Shown here piece after piece: positions 54,462 through 64,000 of a DNA stretch of 64,000 nucleotides. Every line of letters starts with the position of its first letter. Position 1 is the stretch's first letter. Made by a program: the position numbers and the translations under genes. Source of the DNA: Saccharina japonica (Eukaryota > Sar > Phaeophyceae > Laminariales > Laminariaceae); NCBI GenBank assembly GCA_008828725.1, contig MEHQ01001708.1:90425-154424 (forward strand). The letters are read 5' to 3'. Under the pieces are notes generated by a model. That model was not told the origin of the DNA. It saw only the letters and a list, made by a program, of their open reading frames with translations, and did not search any database.

Positions 54462-56488
54462 GTCACGCATACCGCACGGACGACGCACCGACGGCCCACG
54501 GAAAATCCATTGGCTGTCCGTGAACAGCCTACGAACGTCCCACGGACAACCCGTGAACACCCCACGAACTACCCATCTACGGGCTGCCCGTCGACAGCCT
54601 ACGGACGCCCTCACGGATGCACCACGGGTTTCCCGTGGGCTGTACGTGGGCAGCCCCGCGGACGCCCCACGAGTGCCTCAAGGATGCCCAACGGAAACCG
54701 CATGGACTGTCCGTGGACAGCCCACGAACGCCCCACGGACGCCCCATGGGTGATCTACATGCGACCCATGGAAACCCCTCGGCCGCCCCACGCACACCCC
54801 CCAAGGGCGCCCCACGCGCGCCCCATGGATATGCTATGGGCTGTCCGTGGACAGCCCACGGACGCCCCACGGACGCCCCACGGACGCCTTGCGAACGCCT
54901 CACGGATGCCCCACAGACATCCCTGAGCTGTCGTTGGATGCATCACGGACGCCGCAGGGATGCCTCTCGTATTCCGCACATATATATACACATCACCGGC
55001 ACCCCAAGATCGACCCACCGGACACCCCATGGGCTGTCCGTGGACAACCTATGGACGCCAAGAGGACGCCCCGCGGACATCCCATGGTCTGCCCGTGGGC
55101 AACTCACAGAGACCCAACGGACGCCACACCATGGATGGGATGTCCGTGAACAGCCCACAAACGGCCTACGGGCGGCCCGTAGGCGATCCACCCACATGCG
55201 ACATGCGGACCCCCCACGGTCATCCCACGTACACTTTCCATGGACGCCCCACCAAGTCCTCACAGACACGCCACGGACTCCCCGCAGACACCTCACGGGG
55301 CGTCCGACGGGGCGTCCCACGTGCGACCTGCGTGCGACCCACGGGAAGCCCACGGCCGCCTCACGTACACCTTATCGGCGGACAGCCCACACGGATCCCT
55401 CACAGTCGCCGCACGGACGCCTCGCGCACGCCCCACGAACGCGCCACGAACGCCCCACGCACGCCACACGGACTCCCCACGAGCATCCCATGGGTTGTCC
55501 GTACACAGCCTAGGGAGTCACCACGCACGCCTAACGGACATGTCATTGACTGTCCGTGGACAGCTCTCGGAAACCCCACGGACGCTCCACGGAACCCCCA
55601 TAGACTGTCCGTGGACAACCCACAGACGCCGCGCGGATGCCCCATGGATGGCCCACATGCAACTAACGGAACCCCCACGGTCGACCCATGTACAGCGCCC
55701 AAGGACGCCTCACGGACACGCCATTGGCTGTCCCTGACGACACACCGCCGCCTCATGGACGCCCCATAGACGCCTCAAGGACGCCCCATGGACGATCCCA
55801 CGGATGCCTCACGCACGCACCACGGGCAACCAACATGCGACCCGCGGACATTCTACGGCCATCCCACGCACACCTCCGGTGCGCCCCACGTACACTCCAC
55901 GGACGCTCTGTGGATGCCTCACGGGCAACTCGTGGGCTGTCCGTAGACAGCCGATGGGCTGTCCACCCCACGGAGAGACCCCATTGGTTATCCGTCGTCA
56001 ACCCACGCACGCCCCACGCAAGCCCCACCGAGGGCCCACGGAAACCCCATGGGCTGACCGTGGACAGCCCACGACCACTTCACGGGCCCGGATTTCCGTG
56101 AAAATCCCGCTGATGCCCCACGGACGCCCCATAGATACCGAATGAGCTGTACGTGGACAGCCCACATACGCCTCAAGCACGCCTCACACACACCCCACCA
56201 ACTCCCCACGTACACACTCCAGGAACATCTCACGAAGACCGCACGGATACCCCCGGCCGTCCGTGGACAACCCACGGACACCACACGGGAGCTCCACGGA
56301 TGCTCCATGGACGCCCTACAGAAACCCCATAGGCTGTTCTTGGACAGCCTACGGGGACCCGACGGACTCCCTGTCCTTGCACAGCGCACGGCCGCCCCAT
56401 GGATTCTCCGCGGACGGGCGGTGACCGCCCCACAGACGCCCCACGGACACCTCACGGGCTGTCCGTGAACAATTCACAGGCGCTCGCC
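54462..56488 (+). repeat. Rep-E 11-nt minisatellite, main segment
   Basis: About 2 kb built from an 11-nt unit, CCACGGACGCC, with heavy substitution and indels. The best run is at 54852-54890 (three exact units). The 20-mer GGGCTGTCCGTGGACAGCCC and variants recur about twenty times at irregular spacing. No unit contains a stop in any frame, so long frames exist on both strands; they spell a PRTPHGRPTDA-type period on plus and GVRGASVGRPW on minus. Confidence 0.9.
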
Positions 56489-57597
56489 ACACGTGCTACG
56501 ATAGAGGTGGCACTTTTTGGAAGAAACGTTTTCTGAGGCCGTGTCTTAACTCCATTCGATAGCTTGGAATGGCTGGAACGGAACGAGACTATTCGCGTTC
56601 GTTCGTTCCATTCCATGCTGTTTTTGCGGTTTGTGTCCGATCGAAGTTTTAGGCACCCGATCCTGGAACAGGCCGCAACAGAAAGTAACCCATGAAATTT
56701 GCCTCGGGACTGTGCAGGTGGACTCTAGGACAGGGGTACCGTCACGTAGGCAGCGAGTGCTCCTGGTACAGCGGATAGCTTGACACGCAAATAGAGCGCC
56801 TGGCATGCCTCAGACCAAGCAGTGCTAGCCGTCCAAGTGGCACCCTCGGGACAAATCTAGAAGTTATGATATCGCCGTCGCGGCTCGACGAGGTATCCTG
56901 GTGCTTCTGTGAACATCGATCCAGCGTTTTTGCTAGATATCTATCGCCACAGTCTCGTTCGCCACCCGAATTTTTCCCTCGTGAGCCTCCTGTGCAGGCC
57001 ATGGCCGTTTCGCGTGGCTCCTACCGCAGGCGAGACCTGTGGCGTCTGCACGTGCTCCATCGCGTGCTCCCATGTCATCTCATTTTGCCTCATGCCCTCG
57101 TGGACCTCCCAGCAAATATCGCAACCAGTTGCAACATTCCAGCACCAATCAACTGCCGTAAATCTCGTTTCAAGTGGGCCGTTCGGTTCTGCTGAACAAG
57201 GATTACTGTTTTGACACATACGCTTCCTCTTTCCAAATTTACGGACAGCTTGGAACGCTTGGAATCTGTTCGGTGTTTTTGTTTCTCAATATCCAATCAG
57301 CACCACTTTTTCAGGCAAATAAGTTTACGTTCGTTCCGTTCCAATGCCCGCGAAGTGAAGTTAAGACACGCCCTGACTGGTCGGGCTCCTTAGCCCAAAC
57401 TCATTGGACCGTCATTCTTGTGTTCCATTACTTGTAACCTTGTATTCTTAGGCCATGGCATTGTTCGCCGGGTACGTAGCACTTTGGTTTTAGTCCTACT
57501 GTCTTACTGTAAAGCAGATTTTGGGTGAGATATAGAGCTCCTCAAGCGACCACCCCCAGAAAGCAGAACATGGTGCACCTTTATCGTAGCATGCGTC
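56489..57597 (+). mobile_element. Rep-D MITE carrying a nested Rep-I transposon
   Basis: The left part (ACGTGCTACGATAGAGGTGG, CACTTTTTGGAAG, ACGTTTTCTGA) and right part (CTGACTGGTCGGGCTCCTTA to TTATCGTAGCATGCGTC) form one Rep-D element when 56537-57372 is set aside. Confidence 0.75.
56537..57372. mobile_element. Rep-I DNA transposon, 836 bp, non-autonomous
   Basis: Ends GGCCGTGTCTTAACTCC and GAAGTTAAGACACGCC are inverted, with a further subterminal match (GGAACGGAACG / CGTTCCGTTCC). CTGA stands on both sides (56533-56536, 57373-57376). No transposase frame is recognisable. Identical structure in duplication copy 2; an older copy lies at 23.2-24.3 kb. Confidence 0.8.
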
Positions 57598-58335
57598 CTG
57601 CGCAGACGCCCCACAGACGTGCCACAGGCGCACCATGGACACCCCACGCGAACCCCATGGGCTTTCCGTGGACGGTCCACGGGTGCCCTACAGACGCCCC
57701 ATGGGGAACCTACGTGCGACTCACAGACACCTCGCGGCCGCTCCCCGTACACCCCTCAAGGACGGCCCACGGACGTGCCACGGACACCCCACGGGCGCCC
57801 CACGCAAACCCCATGAGCTGTTCGTAGACGGCCCACGGGTGCCCCACAGACACCCCATGGGGAACCTACGTGAGACTCACAGACACGCCGCGGCCGCTCC
57901 CCGTACACCCCCCAAGGACGCCCCTCGGACGCCCCACGCACACCCCATGGGCTGTCCTTAGACACCTCACGGACGCACCACGGGCGTACCACTGGTGATA
58001 AACCTGTAACCCACAAACACCCCACGGCTGCCCCACGCGCACCCCCCGCGTGCCCCACGTACACTCCGCGGACGCCCCACAGATGCCTCACGGGGCGCTC
58101 CACAGACACTCGTCGGACAACCCACGGGCTGTCTGTGGGCAGGCCATCAACGCCCCTCGGACGCTCCATAGGCTATACGTGGACAGCTGACGGATGTCCC
58201 ATAGACGCCCCAGGCACGCCCCACGCACGCCTCACGCACGCCCCAAGTACGCCCCGCGGACGCCCCAGGGAAACCTCATGAGCTGTCCGTGGACAGCCGA
58301 TGGACATCCCATGGGGTTTCCGTGGACAGCATGCG
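57598..58335 (+). repeat. Rep-E 11-nt minisatellite, segment 3
   Basis: Continues the CCCACGGACGCC theme. Two ~160-bp higher-order units (GTGGACGGTCCACGGGTGCC... / TAGACGGCCCACGGGTGCCC...) are visible at 57670-57960. Confidence 0.8.
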
Positions 58336-58586
58336 TACAGATTAGCACACGCAGCATACCACTCCGTACGAAAAGCTTTTAACAGACGCTTTGGGTGTCA
58401 ATACTATTATATTGTTGTTGCTATCCCTGCTACCCTACAGTGTGTAGCATGAATTAGCTTCAACATTGACCACTCATAAGCACTCCAAAAGAAGAAAAGC
58501 ACAACAAAATGATAAAAAAATAACAGCTCTCTTGCGCGAATTCTACTCCCTTCTGTACACACTTCCGACTAGAGCTTTTGTCTACT
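58336..58586. other. Right end of duplication copy 1
   Basis: Unique-looking AT-rich sequence; 58445-58586 resembles 51480-51690. Confidence 0.6.
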
Positions 58587-58587
58587 N
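58587..58587. other. N at the duplication junction
   Basis: The single N falls exactly where copy 1 ends and copy 2 begins, so the junction may be an assembly join. Confidence 0.9.
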
Positions 58588-60057
58588 ATATATGTCCGTT
58601 GTAATGACTGCATGCAGTAATCACGTAGTCATAACTCAGATCCGAGGTCACCTATGATGGGCTCGTGTGATAAGATTAGGGTAAGGACACACATAGTATA
58701 TTCCTTGCCAGGTCAGCATATTGAGCAGGTAGTCGTTGGTACTCATGCGTGTGTTGTTTGCTTAGAGATAACAGAAGAGCAGCTGTATTCCTTTTTTCCC
58801 ACGACAAAAGACTGAAAGGCTGCTGAAGGCACTCGAATTGTCTCGCGTTGGAAACCCCTGGATTACATCTAAGATACGCCTTCCAAGTACTACCAATACG
58901 ATTATTATACCTACAGTACTGTTACTACCGTGCCTTCATTTTTATCGCAATAAGCCTTCAGCCCGTTCTTCTCTCGTCCATGTCGCGTCGAATTGCATCT
59001 ATAATACCTGTGATACAACATACCCGGAGGGTACTTGTTACTATTGATACCAGTATATTATGCTTTGTTGTATGCGCGTAATCATGTAAAGTATGATATA
59101 TACATGTACTATTTACTGTTTTGCGAAACTATGTGTTGCCTTGTTGCATGTACCACACTTAGTATGGTACTGTTTTGCAAAAGTTTAAACACTACTACGT
59201 ATAATAATAGTAAGTAGTAGTCTTGCATATACATGAAAATATGAGTTTCGACGAAATCCTCGATATCACAGCTGTTGATTTAGTTTTTGTACGTAAATAT
59301 ACGCAGCATGTATATACTTAGGTATAACATAATATATTCGTACTCGTAAACAAGAATGTGATCCTACTTTTGAAAAGAAGCATTGCGGCAACAACTTGCC
59401 TCCTAAAACCAATGGAAAGTAACTGATGATGCTGTTTAATGTTTTAATTCCTCTTCTGCATGCGCATCAACTTTCTGCTACGTACAATACTTGCTGTTGC
59501 TGCTATTATTGCTTGCTGCTGGTGGTGCTGCTGCTGGATGTACGCAAAAACGCAGAAAACGTTCGCTTGCCGTGTCATTGTGTACCAGGTACCAGGTGCC
59601 CAGGTTTCTTGCAGTAACACGGACTAACTACTATGAATACAACTGACTACTACTTGGTGGGTGTTGTACCGGTATGAATATAATAGGTATGAAGGCCCCC
59701 AGAGGGCCGCCGGAGGAAACAAACTGCTACAATGGCCTTAATATTCGCCCGAAAACAGCTTGACAAAGTGCGTGTAGATGTATAGACACATAAAACAGTT
59801 TTTCAGCACAGCGAAAACAAAACATACATGCATGTGCCTCAATCATATTTCCCGCCGAAAGGACATGCCCAAAGCCCGACGTACCATTACATGCAGTGCT
59901 ACCACCACTACATACATACGCGTGTAGCATGTGTAAGTGTAGAACATATATGTAATAGTTCAAAGTGCAGCAGCTAAGCAGCTAACTAACTGTAACAGTT
60001 CAGTTACCGGACACCAGGAATATATAGTGCCCTGCTACTGTTGTTGTTGTTCCACAT

Positions 60058-60275
60058 GCAACCCACGGGCACCCCACAACCGCCCCCAAGTACCCCCCCC
60101 CGCGCGCTCCATGAACACTCCACGGCCGTCCCGCGGATGCCCGACGGACGTCCCGCAGAAGCCCCCAGAAAACCCACGAGTCGACCGTGGACAGCCCACG
60201 AACGCCCCACGGACACTCCATGACCTATGCGGGGACAGCCCACGGACGCCCCACAGACGCCGCACGAACGCGTCA
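60058..60275 (+). repeat. Rep-E segment 1, copy 2
   Basis: As 53945-54163. Confidence 0.8.
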
Positions 60276-60573
60276 GACGCATGCTACGGTAAAGGTAGCA
60301 CTTTTTGGCTCAAATGGTTTCTGAGTGATCGAGCTCCTTAACCCGAAATCGTCAGGATTTCATTCTTGTGTTTCACTATTCTTCATTTTATACTTAGTGT
60401 TAGTGTTAGTGTTAGGCCATGGTATTGTTCATCGGGTAGCACTCTTAATATCCTCCTAAATCATTTTTTGGGTGAGGTATAGAGCTCCTATACTATAATC
60501 AAGTTAATCAAGTGACCACCCTCAGAAGAAAAAAACATGGTGCACCTGCATGCAGGCTACCGTAGCATGCGTC
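60276..60573 (+). mobile_element. Rep-D MITE in Rep-E, copy 2
   Basis: As 54164-54461, again with GTCA on both sides. Confidence 0.85.
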
Positions 60574-62601
60574 GTCACGCATACCGCACGGACGACGCAC
60601 CGACGGCCCACGGAAAATCCATTGGCTGTCCGTGAACAGCCTACGAACGTCCCACGGACAACCCGTGAACACCCCACGAACTACCCATCTACGGGCTGCC
60701 CGTCGACAGCCTACGGACGCCCTCACGGATGCACCACGGGTTTCCCGTGGGCTGTACGTGGGCAGCCCCGCGGACGCCCCACGAGTGCCTCAAGGATGCC
60801 CAACGGAAACCGCATGGACTGTCCGTGGACAGCCCACGAACGCCCCACGGACGCCCCATGGGTGATCTACATGCGACCCATGGAAACCCCTCGGCCGCCC
60901 CACGCACACCCCCCAAGGGCGCCCCACGCGCGCCCCATGGATATGCTATGGGCTGTCCGTGGACAGCCCACGGACGCCCCACGGACGCCCCACGGACGCC
61001 TTGCGAACGCCTCACGGATGCCCCACAGACATCCCTGAGCTGTCGTTGGATGCATCACGGACGCCGCAGGGATGCCTCTCGTATTCCGCACATATATATA
61101 CACATCACCGGCACCCCAAGATCGACCCACCGGACACCCCATGGGCTGTCCGTGGACAACCTATGGACGCCAAGAGGACGCCCCGCGGACATCCCATGGT
61201 CTGCCCGTGGGCAACTCACAGAGACCCAACGGACGCCACACCATGGATGGGATGTCCGTGAACAGCCCACAAACGGCCTACGGGCGGCCCGTAGGCGATC
61301 CACCCACATGCGACATGCGGACCCCCCACGGTCATCCCACGTACACTTTCCATGGACGCCCCACCAAGTCCTCACAGACACGCCACGGACTCCCCGCAGA
61401 CACCTCACGGGGCGTCCGACGGGGCGTCCCACGTGCGACCTGCGTGCGACCCACGGGAAGCCCACGGCCGCCTCACGTACACCTTATCGGCGGACAGCCC
61501 ACACGGATCCCTCACAGTCGCCGCACGGACGCCTCGCGCACGCCCCACGAACGCGCCACGAACGCCCCACGCACGCCACACGGACTCCCCACGAGCATCC
61601 CATGGGTTGTCCGTACACAGCCTAGGGAGTCACCACGCACGCCTAACGGACATGTCATTGACTGTCCGTGGACAGCTCTCGGAAACCCCACGGACGCTCC
61701 ACGGAACCCCCATAGACTGTCCGTGGACAACCCACAGACGCCGCGCGGATGCCCCATGGATGGCCCACATGCAACTAACGGAACCCCCACGGTCGACCCA
61801 TGTACAGCGCCCAAGGACGCCTCACGGACACGCCATTGGCTGTCCCTGAACGACACACCGCCGCCTCATGGACGCCCCATAGACGCCTCAAGGACGCCCC
61901 ATGGACGATCCCACGGATGCCTCACGCACGCACCACGGGCAACCAACATGCGACCCGCGGACATTCTACGGCCATCCCACGCACACCTCCGGTGCGCCCC
62001 ACGTACACTCCACGGACGCTCTGTGGATGCCTCACGGGCAACTCGTGGGCTGTCCGTAGACAGCCGATGGGCTGTCCACCCCACGGAGAGACCCCATTGG
62101 TTATCCGTCGTCAACCCACGCACGCCCCACGCAAGCCCCACCGAGGGCCCACGGAAACCCCATGGGCTGACCGTGGACAGCCCACGACCACTTCACGGGC
62201 CCGGATTTCCGTGAAAATCCCGCTGATGCCCCACGGACGCCCCATAGATACCGAATGAGCTGTACGTGGACAGCCCACATACGCCTCAAGCACGCCTCAC
62301 ACACACCCCACCAACTCCCCACGTACACACTCCAGGAACATCTCACGAAGACCGCACGGATACCCCCGGCCGTCCGTGGACAACCCACGGACACCACACG
62401 GGAGCTCCACGGATGCTCCATGGACGCCCTACAGAAACCCCATAGGCTGTTCTTGGACAGCCTACGGGGACCCGACGGACTCCCTGTCCTTGCACAGCGC
62501 ACGGCCGCCCCATGGATTCTCCGCGGACGGGCGGTGACCGCCCCACAGACGCCCCACGGACACCTCACGGGCTGTCCGTGAACAATTCACAGGCGCTCGC
62601 C
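60574..62601 (+). repeat. Rep-E main segment, copy 2
   Basis: As 54462-56488. A 1-nt insertion near 61849 shifts the frame and lengthens one open frame to 380 codons, which shows that frame is not conserved between copies. Confidence 0.9.
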
Positions 62602-63710
62602 ACACGTGCTACGATAGAGGTGGCACTTTTTGGAAGAAACGTTTTCTGAGGCCGTGTCTTAACTCCATTCGATAGCTTGGAATGGCTGGAACGGAACGAG
62701 ACTATTCGCGTTCGTTCGTTCCATCCCATGCTGTTTTTGCGGTTTGTGTCCGATCGAAGTTTTAGGCACCCGATCCTGGAACAGGCCGCAACAGAAAGTA
62801 ACCCATGAAATTTGCCTCGGGACTGTGCAGGTGGACTCTAGGACAGGGGTACCGTCACGTAGGCAGCGAGTGCTCCTGGTACAGCGGATAGCTTGACACG
62901 CAAATAGAGCGCCTGGCATGCCTCAGACCAAGCAGTGCTAGCCGTCCAAGTGGCACCCTCGGGACAAATCTAGAAGTTATGATATCGCCGTCGCGGCTCG
63001 ACGAGGTATCCTGGTGCTTCTGTGAACATCGATCCAGCGTTTTTGCTAGATATCTATCGCCACAGTCTCGTTCGCCACCCGAATTTTTCCCTCGTGAGCC
63101 TCCTGTGCAGGCCATGGCCGTTTCGCGTGGCTCCTACCGCAGGCGAGACCTGTGGCGTCTGCACGTGCTCCATCGCGTGCTCCCATGTCATCTCATTTTG
63201 CCTCATGCCCTCGTGGACCTCCCAGCAAATATCGCAACCAGTTGCAACATTCCAGCACCAATCAACTGCCGTAAATCTCGTTTCAAGTGGGCCGTTCGGT
63301 TCTGCTGAACAAGGATTACTGTTTTGACACATACGCTTCCTCTTTCCAAATTTACGGACAGCTTGGAACGCTTGGAATCTGTTCGGTGTTTTTGTTTCTC
63401 AATATCCAATCAGCACCACTTTTTCAGGCAAATAAGTTTACGTTCGTTCCGTTCCAATGCCCGCGAAGTGAAGTTAAGACACGCCCTGACTGGTCGGGCT
63501 CCTTAGCCCAAACTCATTGGACCGTCATTCTTGTGTTCCATTACTTGTAACCTTGTATTCTTAGGCCATGGCATTGTTCGCCGGGTACGTAGCACTTTGG
63601 TTTTAGTCCTACTGTCTTACTGTAAAGCAGATTTTGGGTGAGATATAGAGCTCCTCAAGCGACCACCCCCAGAAAGCAGAACATGGTGCACCTTTATCGT
63701 AGCATGCGTC
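62602..63710 (+). mobile_element. Rep-D with nested Rep-I, copy 2
   Basis: As 56489-57597; Rep-I occupies 62650-63485 with CTGA on both sides. Confidence 0.75.
62650..63485. mobile_element. Rep-I transposon, copy 2, 836 bp
   Basis: Same length as copy 1, nearly identical (one visible change, CCATTCCATGC to CCATCCCATGC near 62725). Confidence 0.8.
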
Positions 63711-64000
63711 CTCCGCAGACGCCCCACAGACGTGCCACAGGCGCACCATGGACACCCCACGCTAACCCCATGGGCTTTCCGTGGACGGTCCACGGGTGCC
63801 CTACAGACGCCCCATGGGGAACCTACGTGCGACTCACAGACACCTCGCGGCCGCTCCCCGTACACCCCTCAAGGACGGCCCACGGACGTGCCACGGACAC
63901 CCCACGGGCGCCCCACGCAAACCCCATGAGCTGTTCGTAGACGGCCCACGGGTGCCCCACAGACACCCCATGGGGAACCTACGTGAGACTCACAGACACG
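63711..64000 (+). repeat. Rep-E segment 3, copy 2, truncated by window end
   Basis: As 57598 onward; continues past the window. Confidence 0.8.

Larger units (their letters stand above)
52487..58587 (+). repeat. 6.1-kb tandem duplication, copy 1
   Basis: Begins ATATATGTCCGTTGTAATGA. It is followed at once, after one N, by a second copy of the same sequence; offset 6101 at the left, drifting to about 6113 at the right through small indels. It contains a broken SINE (52525-52890), spacer, three Rep-E arrays and two Rep-D elements. Confidence 0.9.
58588..64000 (+). repeat. 6.1-kb tandem duplication, copy 2 (cut by window end)
   Basis: Repeats copy 1 in order with scattered substitutions and indels, for example TACGTACAATACTTGCTG inserted near 59480, a changed CTAAATCATTTTTTGGG near 60455, and one extra A near 61849. 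Confidence 0.9.

Noticed and set aside
53945..56488. CRISPR array
   Set aside because: Units are contiguous and degenerate with no unique spacers, and the context is eukaryotic.
61072..62214. 380-codon Pro/Thr/His-rich open frame and its many overlapping partners
   Set aside because: Product of the stop-free 11-nt unit. The equivalent frame in copy 1 is shorter because of a 1-nt indel, so it is not conserved.

Overview
This window looks like nuclear DNA of a eukaryote, not a prokaryote. The signs are GT-AG introns, tRNA-derived SINEs, several families of small inverted-repeat elements (MITEs), long microsatellites, single-N assembly marks and a mitochondrial nad2 scrap lodged in non-coding DNA. 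There are no operons and no long conserved genes. The style (long introns, many TAC/GTA/CAG-type simple repeats, dense MITEs) would fit an alga such as a stramenopile, but nothing here proves the lineage.

Layout. 0.2-1.0 kb: two candidate exons. 1.1-5.6 kb: nested repeats (AC-tailed Rep-A, tRNA-SINE Rep-B, MITEs Rep-D and Rep-G) and a ~160-bp tandem array. 7.8-9.9 kb: a TG-rich minisatellite and two Rep-A copies. 10.7-21.7 kb: the best gene, a three-exon minus-strand gene for a 152-residue acidic protein with an N-terminal hydrophobic segment. Its introns are 6.2 and 4.3 kb; intron 2 holds two Rep-G MITEs, SINEs, the nad2 fragment and tandem repeats. 22-33 kb: a diverged Rep-I copy, a SINE, a full Rep-A copy, a 707-bp TA-flanked DNA transposon, tandem units and an LTR/primer-binding-site junction. 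33.5-39.7 kb: two very G-rich arrays sharing a core (Rep-C), an ATT microsatellite, SINEs and Rep-A copies joined tail to tail. 40-52 kb: scattered MITEs, more Rep-A and SINE copies, an inverted Rep-C copy, and a frameshifted Gln-rich pseudogene.

52.5-64 kb is the most unusual part. A 6.1-kb block is present twice in tandem; the second copy runs off the window. Most of each block is a degenerate 11-nt minisatellite (Rep-E, unit CCACGGACGCC). Because 11 is not a multiple of 3 and the unit has no stop in any frame, all three frames of a strand spell the same 11-residue peptide, which creates many false ORFs. A near-palindrome, GGGCTGTCCGTGGACAGCCC, recurs irregularly through it, in places with matched changes in both arms. 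Two MITEs (one carrying an 836-bp transposon) sit inside the array and were duplicated with it.

The window reads as a repeat-rich, gene-poor nuclear region in which nested insertions give a relative chronology. Only one gene model has mutually consistent splice phases; the other coding calls are tentative. Everything was read by eye, so coordinates of diverged repeats are approximate and function names are deliberately sparse.
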